In this document: in pieces, positions 25,200 through 32,967 of the stretch
Numbering within the stretch: position 1 is the stretch's first letter
Layout: each line of letters starts with the position of its first letter
NCBI RefSeq assembly: GCF_031178195.1
Contig: NZ_JAPSJL010000005.1
Coordinates: forward strand, 62,001 to 126,000
Source of the DNA: Zhihengliuella sp.
GTDB taxonomy: Bacteria > Actinomycetota > Actinomycetes > Actinomycetales > Micrococcaceae
Direction: 5' to 3'
DNA: 64,000 nt
Notes under the pieces: generated by a model
The model's database searches: none
What the model saw: the letters and a program-made list of their open reading frames with translations, nothing else
Told to the model about the DNA's origin: nothing
Made by a program: the position numbers and the translations under genes

Positions 25200-25712
25200 T
25201 CACGCGTCCGGGATCGGGAAGTCGCAGCGTTGGTTGAACTCCGCCAGGTCGCCGGCCAGGCTGTGGGAGTCCTCGGGGAAGAACTCCTCGAGGTACGCGA
25301 TCGACCCTGTGCCCGTCAGATGGAACCCCACGACGTCCTCGTCGTCGATCCTGGCCACCATCGTCCCAGGAAGGTCGCCGCCGCCATCCCACGCGATCTC
25401 CTCCCCTGACCTGGTGCCGGAAGTCGTGGTGACGCCGTACCAGCAGTCCGAGTACGTCTGCGTCACGGAGTCTCCGTCGAGGACGATCACGGAAGCCCGC
25501 TCGTTCCTATTCTCAGTGAGGTTCACGGCCACATAGGTGCCGTCGGCGATCTCGACTGCCTGCTCTCCTGGCTCGGACACCGGCTTCGATTGCCCTCCGC
25601 CAGTCGACGAGGACGACCCGTCGCCGCCCGCGCCGCCGCAGCCGGCGAGCAGGACGAGTACGGATGCGCCCAGCGCCGTCCCCACTGTCAGTTTCGAGCG
25701 TCGAGTGTTCAA
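25200..25712 (-). CDS. Secreted lipoprotein
   Basis: The signal peptide NTRRSKLTVGTALGASVLV runs into the lipobox L-L-A-G-C, so the mature protein is a membrane-anchored exoprotein of about 145 residues. It has a Gly/Ser linker, two later Cys and a beta-rich acidic body ending in QRCDFPIPDA. The TTG at 25712 gives the best signal peptide start but its GGAG is only three bases away; TTG 25721 or GTG 25775 are alternatives. No family is recognised. With the lipoprotein at 4584 it is the second in the element. Confidence 0.65.
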   Translation of the reverse strand: MNTRRSKLTVGTALGASVLVLLAGCGGAGGDGSSSSTGGGQSKPVSEPGEQAVEIADGTYVAVNLTENRNERASVIVLDGDSVTQTYSDCWYGVTTTSGTRSGEEIAWDGGGDLPGTMVARIDDEDVVGFHLTGTGSIAYLEEFFPEDSHSLAGDLAEFNQRCDFPIPDA

Positions 25713-25883
25713 AGGCTCCAAGGTCTCCCCTTTTTGGAAGTCTGTCTCAGCTCGTCGACTCGGGAGGTCACTCACTCACGTGGCGGCGGGTCGCTACAGC
25801 GGGTCGACGTTGACTCGAGCCTACACTCGGATAGGCGCGTTTAGGTTACTGTGCACTGAACGCGACTCCGCGAACGTGGAGTC

Positions 25884-26150
25884 ATGCCTGCTCCCGTCCC
25901 CGATCTGCGCGCCCTCGGCGTCGAGATCGCACGTCTCCGACGGGAGCGCGGGATGTCCATCGAGCGGCTCGCCGAAGCCGCCGAAGTGCACCGCAAGTCG
26001 ATCATCCAGATCGAGGCCGGTCGCGTCGCAGCGAAGATCAGCACGCTCCACGGGATCGCTCACGCGCTCGGGGTGCCGCTGCCAGAGCTGGTCGCGCCGG
26101 TGTGCGCCCGGCATCCGAAGTCCGTCCGGACGCCGACGCCGATCGTGTAG
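25884..26150 (+). CDS. XRE-family transcriptional regulator
   Basis: This 88-residue protein is almost entirely one XRE domain: LGVEIARLRRERGMSIERLAEAAEVHRKSIIQIEAGRVAAKISTL in pieces, then HGIAHALGVPLPEL. It is divergent from the lipoprotein gene across about 170 AT-richer bases and may control it or the small genes that follow. Elements often use such proteins to control transfer or excision. Confidence 0.8.
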   Translation: MPAPVPDLRALGVEIARLRRERGMSIERLAEAAEVHRKSIIQIEAGRVAAKISTLHGIAHALGVPLPELVAPVCARHPKSVRTPTPIV

Positions 26151-26191
26151 CTCCGAAGCGTCCGTCCGGCGGGCGACCTAGAATCGAGGAC

Positions 26192-26395
26192 ATGACCGAG
26201 GACCTTGACTGGATGCGCGATCTGTCTCCCGCCGACCAGGAGAGGTGCGCGCGGGACCTGGCGGAGGCGACGGGCACCGATCGCCTGGACACCGTGGCGA
26301 GGGCCTGGCAGGAGACGGCGGCTGCCGTCGCCGAGGGTCTGGGGCGTGTCGAGCCGAAGTGGCTCGACCAGCACGCGGCCGTGGAGCGCCCGTAG
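26192..26395 (+). CDS. Small hypothetical protein
   Basis: This 67-residue acidic helical protein (MTEDLDWMRDLSPADQERC then long Ala/Glu helices) ends two bases before the decayed zinc-ribbon gene. The start at 26192 is preceded by a purine-rich GAATCGAGG. It is small and without known relatives to me; it could be part of a toxin-antitoxin-like or regulatory pair, but nothing proves that. Confidence 0.5.
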   Translation: MTEDLDWMRDLSPADQERCARDLAEATGTDRLDTVARAWQETAAAVAEGLGRVEPKWLDQHAAVERP

Positions 26396-26397
26396 GA

Positions 26398-26598
26398 ATG
26401 GACTACAACGGCATCGACTAGCTGGATGGGTTCGAGGCCAGGGCCCCACGGACGACGTTTACCGGAGGTGCTCAGTCTGCGGAGGGGACCGCGAACCGGA
26501 CACATCGCTCAGTGGACGGCACCGGCGTGCGCATCGCGTTCGTCTGCCTCGAGCACTGCGCTCAGGGCGTCGTGGATCCATTCTCCGACCTGCGGTGA
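26398..26598 (+). pseudogene. Decayed paralogue of the 66-residue zinc-ribbon gene
   Basis: In one frame the sequence reads RRCSVCGGDREPD; in another it continues DGTGVRIAFVCLEH and VVDPFSDLR with a stop at 26596. These blocks line up with CAECGGDCEPE, DGLGVRIAFMCPEH and FVDPFESKR of the intact gene at 23173-23373, also at DNA level. A four-base excess (AGTG near 26511) breaks the frame, and an early in-frame TAG at 26419 lies after the presumed ATG at 26398. It is therefore a duplicated and inactivated copy. Confidence 0.6.
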
Positions 26599-26652
26599 CC
26601 GACGTGGTGAGTGGTCACATGTCCTGACGGCCTTCGGGGCGACACTGGGCGC

Positions 26653-26814
26653 ATGAGCGCACGACGACGACGGAATGATCTCGAGGGCCACGCCTTCACG
26701 GGCTGGGAGACGGCCAAGCCGCTCTCCGACGGGGATCGGAAGCTGATCGAGGTCATCGACTAGCGCCGACCGGGGCTGGACTGGACGCCTCAAAAGGCGC
26801 TGGACAAGCGGTAG
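26653..26814 (+). pseudogene. Short frame interrupted by a TAG
   Basis: ATG 26653 opens a 36-codon frame (MSARRRRNDLEGHAFTGW and on) that ends at TAG 26761, after which the same frame continues for 16 codons (RRPGLDWTPQKALDKR) to a second TAG at 26812. The two parts have similar composition, so this may be a small gene with one nonsense mutation. Evidence is thin: no family and a weak ribosome site. Confidence 0.25.
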
Positions 26815-26820
26815 GCCGGC

Positions 26821-27117
26821 GTGGAGGGCGACATCGCTTCCACGTGCGAGTGCGGCTGGAAGGGCGTGCCGGAGGACTGGCCGCCGACTGAGTCGCGCAG
26901 CCGCACCGGCGGTCAGCAGTACGTCAGCCACGAATTCACCGTGCGGTCGACCGCCGCTACCGAGCGCCTGGCCGCCGAGGTAGCCGCCGTGGCGCTACGG
27001 CACGCTGTCGACGGCTGGGATGGCGACGAGACGGTGGCCGAGTGGCTCGAGGCCCGGACCGAGCACATCGAGGGAGTCGGCCGATACGACCTGGAACACT
27101 GGTCTACTTCGGAGTGA
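26821..27117 (+). CDS. Small hypothetical protein with N-terminal Cys knuckle
   Basis: This 98-residue protein has a GTG start. It begins with CECGWKG, half of a possible zinc knuckle, followed by a predicted long helix (ERLAAEVAAVALRHAVDGW) and a charged tail rich in acidic and aromatic residues. The 3' end overlaps the convergent integrase gene by 14 bases. I recognise no family. Confidence 0.5.
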   Translation: MEGDIASTCECGWKGVPEDWPPTESRSRTGGQQYVSHEFTVRSTAATERLAAEVAAVALRHAVDGWDGDETVAEWLEARTEHIEGVGRYDLEHWSTSE

Positions 27118-28636
27118 CCTTCACCGTCTCAGGGTCGAACGTCTTCCGTCCGCGTGGAGCGGGAAGGAGCTCAACAGTGCAGAAGAAGTCGACGACGCGG
27201 CGCTGTATCGCCAGGTCCGCGTCGTCGAACGCGGCCACGGGATCGTCGGCGTTTAGCACTCCCCCGAGGTCAGTGGTCGCGGTAAGCGATGTGCGCTCCG
27301 CCTCGAGCACGACGATCTTCGCACTCTCACGCTCGCGCACGCGCTTGAGGTCGTAGCTCTCGATGATCTCCTCGTCGTAGTCGTGCTGCGCGCGCTTGAT
27401 CTTCCCCTCGTGCACGGCGATCTGCGCCTGGATGGCGCGCAGCCGCGGCTCGTCGCGGCTCGGCAGCACGTCCTTCAGGTCGGGGCGCGCGAGCCTCTCA
27501 CGCACGATCCGCAGCACCCAGTCGTCGACGGGTGACCGCACGCGCATGACGTGACCGCCGCAGCGGTAGCGGACGCCGTGCGCCTTGACAGGCTTCCCGC
27601 AGATGCCGCAGAGGAAGAGGCCGGAGCCCAGGTGCTTGCGCGAGGTCGAGCCGGTCTTGTTGGTGACGCGCGCCGGCATGTCCAATCGCTCCTGGACGGC
27701 GAGCCAGGTCGCCTCCTCCACGATCGGCTCCCACTGGCCCTTGACCCGGTCGCCGTTCTCGTCGCGCAGGACCTGGGCGTACCAGGAGCGCCGCTTGTTC
27801 TTCGTCCGATCGCGGCGGTCGGTGTACACCGACCATCCGGCGTACCGCGGGTTGCGGAGGATCCCCAGGACGGTCGAGCTGCTCCAGGGGCCGTCCTCGG
27901 GCACCTGCCGAGGATCGAGGCCTTCCACGGCTCGGCGCTCGTTCCGCTCCTCCGCGAGGGTCCGCGTGAACCGCTGCACGCGGTGGAGCGACTTCGGGAT
28001 GTGCTTCGCCTCCTTGCCCGAGAGACCCGCCGCGAGGGCGGCGAGAGAGGGGCCGTCTTTCACGGCGAACAGCTTGAAGAGCTCGGCGACGACCTCGGCC
28101 TCGTGCGGGATGACCGTTCCGTCGATGTCGTAGCCGAACGGTCTCACGCCCTTCGGGGGCCGGCCCTGGGCGGCTCGCTGGACGTGCGCCGCGCTCTGGC
28201 GGGCCGACTTCCGCTCGACCTCACCGCGGGCGACCGCGGCCTTCACGCGCGCATAGAGGCGGCCGCCGTCGGTGTTGAGGTCGGCCTCGCCGTTTGCCGT
28301 GACGAGCTTCAGATCGCGATCCTCGGCGGCGTCGATCCAGTCCTCGAGCTGGCGCGGCTGGCGGGTGAGGCGGTCGAGGTCGTAACAGACGATCGCGTCG
28401 AAAGAGCCCGACTCGTAGTCACGCACCATCTCGTCGTAGGCCGGGCGGACCTTGGTCTTGTCCGTCGCGCTCTTGGACTGGTCGACGTACTCGCGCACGA
28501 CCTCCCACCCGCGGTCCTTGGCGATCCGCTCGCAGTCGGCGCGCTGACGATCGATGGCGAGGCCGTCCATCTCGCGGTCCTGGCTGATGCGGAGGTAGAT
28601 CGCCGCGCGGACGGGTGCATGAGGGCTCTGGTGCAT
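27104..28636 (-). CDS. Large serine recombinase (integrase)
   Basis: This 510-residue protein has the large serine integrase plan: an N-terminal catalytic domain (IYLRISQD with the nucleophile Ser near residue 18, then DQSKSATD, FDAIVCYDLDRLTR), a recombinase domain around residues 175-290 (PFGYDIDGTVIP, STVLGILRNPRYAGW), a zinc ribbon (CGICGK and YRCGG near residues 375-395), and a coiled-coil insertion near residues 435-470. These enzymes integrate phages and conjugative elements between short attP and attB sites. The gene starts 17 bases from an att-like repeat (28654-28676), as expected for an integrase at the end of its element. Confidence 0.92.
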   Translation of the reverse strand: MHQSPHAPVRAAIYLRISQDREMDGLAIDRQRADCERIAKDRGWEVVREYVDQSKSATDKTKVRPAYDEMVRDYESGSFDAIVCYDLDRLTRQPRQLEDWIDAAEDRDLKLVTANGEADLNTDGGRLYARVKAAVARGEVERKSARQSAAHVQRAAQGRPPKGVRPFGYDIDGTVIPHEAEVVAELFKLFAVKDGPSLAALAAGLSGKEAKHIPKSLHRVQRFTRTLAEERNERRAVEGLDPRQVPEDGPWSSSTVLGILRNPRYAGWSVYTDRRDRTKNKRRSWYAQVLRDENGDRVKGQWEPIVEEATWLAVQERLDMPARVTNKTGSTSRKHLGSGLFLCGICGKPVKAHGVRYRCGGHVMRVRSPVDDWVLRIVRERLARPDLKDVLPSRDEPRLRAIQAQIAVHEGKIKRAQHDYDEEIIESYDLKRVRERESAKIVVLEAERTSLTATTDLGGVLNADDPVAAFDDADLAIQRRVVDFFCTVELLPAPRGRKTFDPETVKVTPK

Positions 28637-28653
28637 AGACCCAGTCTACACGT

Positions 28654-28676
28654 CAGAGGTTACTTTTCTACGGAAC
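28654..28676. other. Candidate attachment site next to the integrase
   Basis: The 23 bases match 32982-33004 inside the ychF end: both begin CAGAGGTTA, end CTACGGAAC and are 14 + 9 bases long with the same spacing; 19 of 23 positions agree. It sits 17 bases in front of the integrase start codon. The pair encloses AbiV and the GHKL/HEPN operon. Confidence 0.6.
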
Positions 28677-28765
28677 GCCGAACTGTGTCGCCGCCACTCA
28701 TGGGGGATGCTGGCTGCGCCATCCGCGATGCCACGGCTGGAACTCAACTGCGGGAGAATCCTCTT

Positions 28766-29470
28766 ATGGAGATGCATCCGAACACAGCGCGAACGCTCTG
28801 GAAGGCGCTCATGGACAACGCCTCCGGACTCATCGCCGACGCCCATGCCCTGCTTGAGCGCGGGTCGTTCGGCCGCGCCCGCTCGCTCACGGTCCTCGCA
28901 CAGGAGGAGCTGGGCAAGGCGCTGTGGATCTACGAGACCTTCGAGCAACCATGGAGTTCTGGCGCGGACGACCTCCGAGAGGTCCCGCGGCTGACGTCGG
29001 ACGGTCGCCGCCACGCCGTGAAATACATGGAGGCCTTCGTCTTCGGTCAGGAACTCGCGGCGTTCTGGGGCGACTACGAGTCCTATGAGCTCCCGGAGGA
29101 CCAGTCACAGGAGGGCTGGACGGCTCACCTCGCGAAGAAGAGGAGCGAAGCTGAGGTCGCAGGCAAGAGAGCCAACGAGGAGAAGATGGCCGGCTTCTAT
29201 GTCGACCTGGACTCCTCGGGCGAGGCGGTGCTCTCTCCCTCCGACGTCTCGGCAGGGACGATCTCCGACGACCTGCAGACCGCGGCGCAGGTCGTCGAGA
29301 TGCTGCTGATCAAGGACCACAGTCGGATGAAGCTCGAGGCCACGACGCCCTACGACAGCACGCACGAGCAACAGCACAGACTCCTGCCGATCTCGCACCC
29401 CGAGGACTGGGCGGCGGCGTCGCAGGAGTTCAGAGACGGCGGCTACATCATCAAGGGCAGCAACGACTGA
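28766..29470 (+). CDS. abiV: AbiV-family abortive infection protein
   Basis: This 234-residue protein shows the AbiV core: a helix with DAHALLERGSFGRARSLTVLAQEELGKALW at residues 25-54. That pattern (a young helix pair followed by A-x-EELGKA) is typical of this HEPN-like family. AbiV from lactococci blocks phage translation when a phage factor activates it; that is family knowledge. The start is supported by GGGAG ten bases before the ATG. It is convergent with the HEPN partner gene across a shared terminator and forms the outer part of the defence island. Confidence 0.8.
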   Translation: MEMHPNTARTLWKALMDNASGLIADAHALLERGSFGRARSLTVLAQEELGKALWIYETFEQPWSSGADDLREVPRLTSDGRRHAVKYMEAFVFGQELAAFWGDYESYELPEDQSQEGWTAHLAKKRSEAEVAGKRANEEKMAGFYVDLDSSGEAVLSPSDVSAGTISDDLQTAAQVVEMLLIKDHSRMKLEATTPYDSTHEQQHRLLPISHPEDWAAASQEFRDGGYIIKGSND

Positions 29471-29493
29471 GCAACGCCGTCATCACCGCCGCA

Positions 29494-29525
29494 GGCCCGT
29501 GCGAAACTAGCCGGATTCACGGGCC
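29494..29525. terminator. Shared terminator-like hairpin of convergent defence genes
   Basis: GGCCCGTG (29494-29501) pairs with CACGGGCC (29518-29525) across a 16-base loop that contains the stop codon of the minus-strand gene. It lies between the 3' ends of abiV and the HEPN partner gene. The stem is short and there is no T-run. Confidence 0.4.
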
Positions 29526-30706
29526 ACCCGGTTGGCGTAGCCGATGAGGCTCGTGACGAGCATGAGCACCTGGATGCAGTTCCTCTTGCTGAACTGGCGA
29601 GAGGAGACGCCGTGGACGCTCGCGTGGCGCGAATAGTAGTGCGGCACCTTGTCGCCCTTGTGCTTCCAGAACTCCTCGTGCGCGTTCCAGATCGGCAGCC
29701 ACACGAACGCTTCTCGGACGCCCATCTCGTCGATCGCCTCGGGGAGATCAGCGCCCCTCTTGCGATTCGTGATGACCCCACGGGCCTTCCGATCGGGATA
29801 GAAACGATAGATCAGCGTGTCCAGCGTGACGGTGAACATGGCCTGAGCCGAACGAGCGTGCCCGGCCCGCATCGCGCCGAGGCCGTCGAGGGCGAATGCC
29901 CGCTCATCGCTGATCGCCTCGTGCTCCGCCCGTTCGAGCACGGCGGCACAGTCCTCCATGAGCGACTCGTAGCAGTCGCCGAGCACTCGTCGCCGTCCTG
30001 CGCGATTCTTCGCCCGCAAAAGCCGCAGTGCCGTCCGCCCCCGTGGCACGAGGTAGAGCGGGATGCCCTCCTGCTCCAGGAACCCGTGCACCTGATGCGC
30101 CTGGATCTCGTCGGCGTAATCCCTCAGGTTCGGCGGTAGGAGAGCCCGGTTGAATCCGCGCAGCAGCTCCGGGTCGAAGAGCGGCTTCAGCGAGCTGCGC
30201 AGGCCCTCGAACATCTCGGACTGATGGGCAGTGATCTGCTTGAGCATCGACTCGGTCGCCGGACTGGCTCCGATGCCCTTCCACACCGGGAAGTCGATCA
30301 TCGGACCTGTGAACTTCGGGAGGCTGGCCGCGATCGACGTCATCTGCTCCCGGAGTCGCCCGTTGTACGGCTCGATCGCTTTCTTGACCATCAAGTCGTA
30401 GTCCGGCAGAGCGGCCTTCATCTGATCCTGCAGGAGTCGGTTCAGCGGCCCCGTGATCGCTCGTGCGTACTCGGAGGTGTCCGGGAGCATTGCTTCCAAT
30501 TGCGCCCGGATAGGTGCGAGCATCTTCGCCGCAGCGTCGTCAATGCCGGGCATCAATGACTGCGAGAACCCGGCCGGCAGTCGAAGGCCGAACGGGGGCT
30601 CAAAAGCTGCGTCCGGCGAGGTCGTGTCGCCATCGTCAGCCGGCAATTCCTCTGCCGCCTCACGATCCTGCTCGGAGTCGCCCCCGCGATCTTCGTCCTG
30701 GTCCAT
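29507..30706 (-). CDS. Putative HEPN-type effector, partner of the GHKL nuclease
   Basis: This 399-residue protein of no family known to me starts at 30706, eight bases after the stop of the GHKL gene, so they form one operon. The first 40 residues are acidic and disordered. A helical middle follows with repeated amphipathic helices (residues 50-150) and a charged region (residues 215-300) with RAEHEAISDERAFALDG. The C-terminus carries YYSRHASVHGVSSRQFSKRN: R360-H361-A-S-V-H365-G fits the R-x4-H catalytic motif of HEPN RNases and the RHxxxHG variant seen in abortive-infection-type proteins. I infer an RNase effector triggered by the GHKL partner. Confidence 0.65.
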   Translation of the reverse strand: MDQDEDRGGDSEQDREAAEELPADDGDTTSPDAAFEPPFGLRLPAGFSQSLMPGIDDAAAKMLAPIRAQLEAMLPDTSEYARAITGPLNRLLQDQMKAALPDYDLMVKKAIEPYNGRLREQMTSIAASLPKFTGPMIDFPVWKGIGASPATESMLKQITAHQSEMFEGLRSSLKPLFDPELLRGFNRALLPPNLRDYADEIQAHQVHGFLEQEGIPLYLVPRGRTALRLLRAKNRAGRRRVLGDCYESLMEDCAAVLERAEHEAISDERAFALDGLGAMRAGHARSAQAMFTVTLDTLIYRFYPDRKARGVITNRKRGADLPEAIDEMGVREAFVWLPIWNAHEEFWKHKGDKVPHYYSRHASVHGVSSRQFSKRNCIQVLMLVTSLIGYANRVARESG

Positions 30707-30714
30707 CGCGACGG

Positions 30715-32766
30715 CTAACTCGACGGCAGGCCGAGCTTGTCGAAGAAGGCTCGGTTTCGCTCGGTGGCAGCGTTGACGAGACGATCGAAGCTCATGACCT
30801 CGATATAGGCCTTGTACGGCTCGATGAAGCCGAAGTAACCCATCCCGTCGTGCGTCATGGTCAGGCCCGATAGCTTGCACCGACTCACCATCGTCGGGGT
30901 GAGGTCGGCGATGATGTAACAGAAGGCTGGCGGGTCGTCCGCCGAGGGAATCGGCCTTCCCGTGGCCGTCTTCGCGACGCCGGCTCGAACCCGTGCGACA
31001 TAGTCGAGGCACTGCTCGATGGGATTCTTTCCCTCGGCCGCATCATCGCGCATTGGACGCTTGAGCTCGACGACGACGATTGACTGCAGTGGCAGCTTCT
31101 TGCCTTCAGCGGTGAGGACCGGAGAATCCGGCTCGATGACGCGCGTCGTGAGCACATCGGGCCTCTTCATCGAGTCGTCGTCCGTTATGGAGATGGTCTT
31201 GAACGGCTTGTCTGAGGCGAGGAAGTCGTGGAACACGAGCCTCTCGTCGAGAATCCAGAGGTTCGAGGCGTCAGCGCCGACCTCCGCCGACTCCTTCCGC
31301 ATCGGGAAGAGGAGCTCGTGGATGGATTCCTCCCGAGCGTATTTCCCGTCGTCGTCCGCCTGGATCAGCTTGTCGAGGATGTCAAGCGTGGTCCGTCGAC
31401 GGAAGACGTAGTTCGCCAGGTCGGACTGGTTGAACTCCTTCACCGTCTCGAGATATTTCGCCAGGCGCTCTTCGTACCCTTCAGGCCTGTCGCCGTCCGA
31501 CTCCGCGAATACGGCCTGGCCCTCGGCCAGCACATCGGCCTCGATCTTCTGGCTGCAACGGTGAAGCTCCAGCTCCAGATCCTGATCCTTGATTGACGGG
31601 TCGATGGCGAGGCCGAGGGACTCGATCCGATTGATCAGCGGGCGGTACTTGGGCGCTTTGGTGCTGATGTACTGGTGCATCCGCTCCCGCCCGGCCTGCT
31701 GGGCGGATGCCAGTGGCTCAGCCAAGCTCCGCGCGATCTCCGCGAACACGCCTTTCCTAATGTCATCGAGGGAGGGCTCGTCGATCAGGGTCTCCCCAGG
31801 GACTCGTTCGGGGAGATCGAAGTCCGTGCGGTCAGAGCGAACGTGATCGTCGAGGAACTTCGATGACAGGTAGCACACGTACGTGAACTCGGTCGATGCC
31901 TCGTCCCTCAGTCGGCCGTACAGCCCTGGCACCTTGCCAGCGATGCTCTCGTCCTTGACGACGCGATTCGCGGCGCACCAGTGCAGGCGCGGGCTGGAGT
32001 TGCGCACCGACGACTTGAGCCGGAGGCCCAGCAGGTCGAACTTTTCCCCCTTGATGTCGATTGTCGCCCTCGTCGTCTCCGAGTACCCCGAGTCGTCGAG
32101 CAGCTCCCTGAGCGAGATCGAATCACCGTCATCGTCGGAGACGATCACGTCCGGCGCTCCACCAGGACGGAGGAAGTACCAGATGCAGTGCTCGAACACT
32201 TCGCGAGCGATCGCTTCCACGGTCTTCGCGGCGCTCTGCTGGTACGTCTGCTTAAATCCAGTCAGGCTCACCACCGAGCCTGCGTCGGTGATGCCCTCGG
32301 GAGCGGCGTCCTGCTCGACCTCGCGCGTCACCGAGAACTTGAACTGGCGTCCCTGGAGCGACCCATCGTCGTCGCAGTACGCGCTTCGAACCTCGACGCG
32401 GTCGAAGGCCTTGAGCCACAGGAGCCTGCCGACCCCGCGGCATCCGAGCCCGGCCTTGAAGTCGCTGTCGAGCGTCTCGAAGGAGGCCATGTTGTCCGGG
32501 GTGAAGCCCACACCGTTGTCCTCGACGCTGAAGCCGATGATCGGCTTCAGCGGCACGCGTCCCGGGGCCGCCGGCGAGAGGTCAAGCGCGTCTTGTGGCT
32601 CTCGCCTGATCCGCACCCTCAGCGACCCGCGTTCGACGTCGTCGCCGTAGCGGGCGTCGATCGCCTGGATGCCGTTGACGACAGCTTCCAGGAGGGGCAG
32701 CAGGGCGTGGGTCTTGGGCAGCGTGGTGTTCTGCACTCGACCAGCCAGAGACGTCCTCAGCGCCAT
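30715..32766 (-). CDS. GHKL ATPase fused to a PD-(D/E)xK nuclease domain
   Basis: The 683 residues begin with a GHKL (Hsp90/MutL/MORC-like) ATPase: E27 and N31 in LLEAVVNGIQAID, the G1 box VEDNGVGF (D83-x-G85), and the glycine-rich loop GLGCRGVGRLLWLKAF (107-122). A transducer-like region follows (to about 330), then a helical linker. The C-terminal 150 residues hold a PD-(D/E)xK signature: RPDVL (D537), VVVELKRP (E567-x-K569) and the accessory QCLDYV (Q585, Y589), similar in style to DUF4263/Shedu nucleases. The enzyme may sense DNA by ATP-dependent closure and then cut. It is the first gene of the operon with the HEPN partner. Confidence 0.8.
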   Translation of the reverse strand: MALRTSLAGRVQNTTLPKTHALLPLLEAVVNGIQAIDARYGDDVERGSLRVRIRREPQDALDLSPAAPGRVPLKPIIGFSVEDNGVGFTPDNMASFETLDSDFKAGLGCRGVGRLLWLKAFDRVEVRSAYCDDDGSLQGRQFKFSVTREVEQDAAPEGITDAGSVVSLTGFKQTYQQSAAKTVEAIAREVFEHCIWYFLRPGGAPDVIVSDDDGDSISLRELLDDSGYSETTRATIDIKGEKFDLLGLRLKSSVRNSSPRLHWCAANRVVKDESIAGKVPGLYGRLRDEASTEFTYVCYLSSKFLDDHVRSDRTDFDLPERVPGETLIDEPSLDDIRKGVFAEIARSLAEPLASAQQAGRERMHQYISTKAPKYRPLINRIESLGLAIDPSIKDQDLELELHRCSQKIEADVLAEGQAVFAESDGDRPEGYEERLAKYLETVKEFNQSDLANYVFRRRTTLDILDKLIQADDDGKYAREESIHELLFPMRKESAEVGADASNLWILDERLVFHDFLASDKPFKTISITDDDSMKRPDVLTTRVIEPDSPVLTAEGKKLPLQSIVVVELKRPMRDDAAEGKNPIEQCLDYVARVRAGVAKTATGRPIPSADDPPAFCYIIADLTPTMVSRCKLSGLTMTHDGMGYFGFIEPYKAYIEVMSFDRLVNAATERNRAFFDKLGLPSS

Positions 32767-32967
32767 TGCTCCTCCTCCTTATCGACACCTCGAACACTAG
32801 AACGGGCCACTGACATTGAGCGCGAAAGTCGACTGCGGCGCGTCGAGCGGATCAGTAGCCACTGGCCACGCTCGATTCGTACAGACCTCTAGCACTCTGC
32901 GCATCACGGAGGGGCTGGCGAACTCCTGCCTTCGTGATCTCTGTTGAGTCCGAGTGGGAAACGAGTC

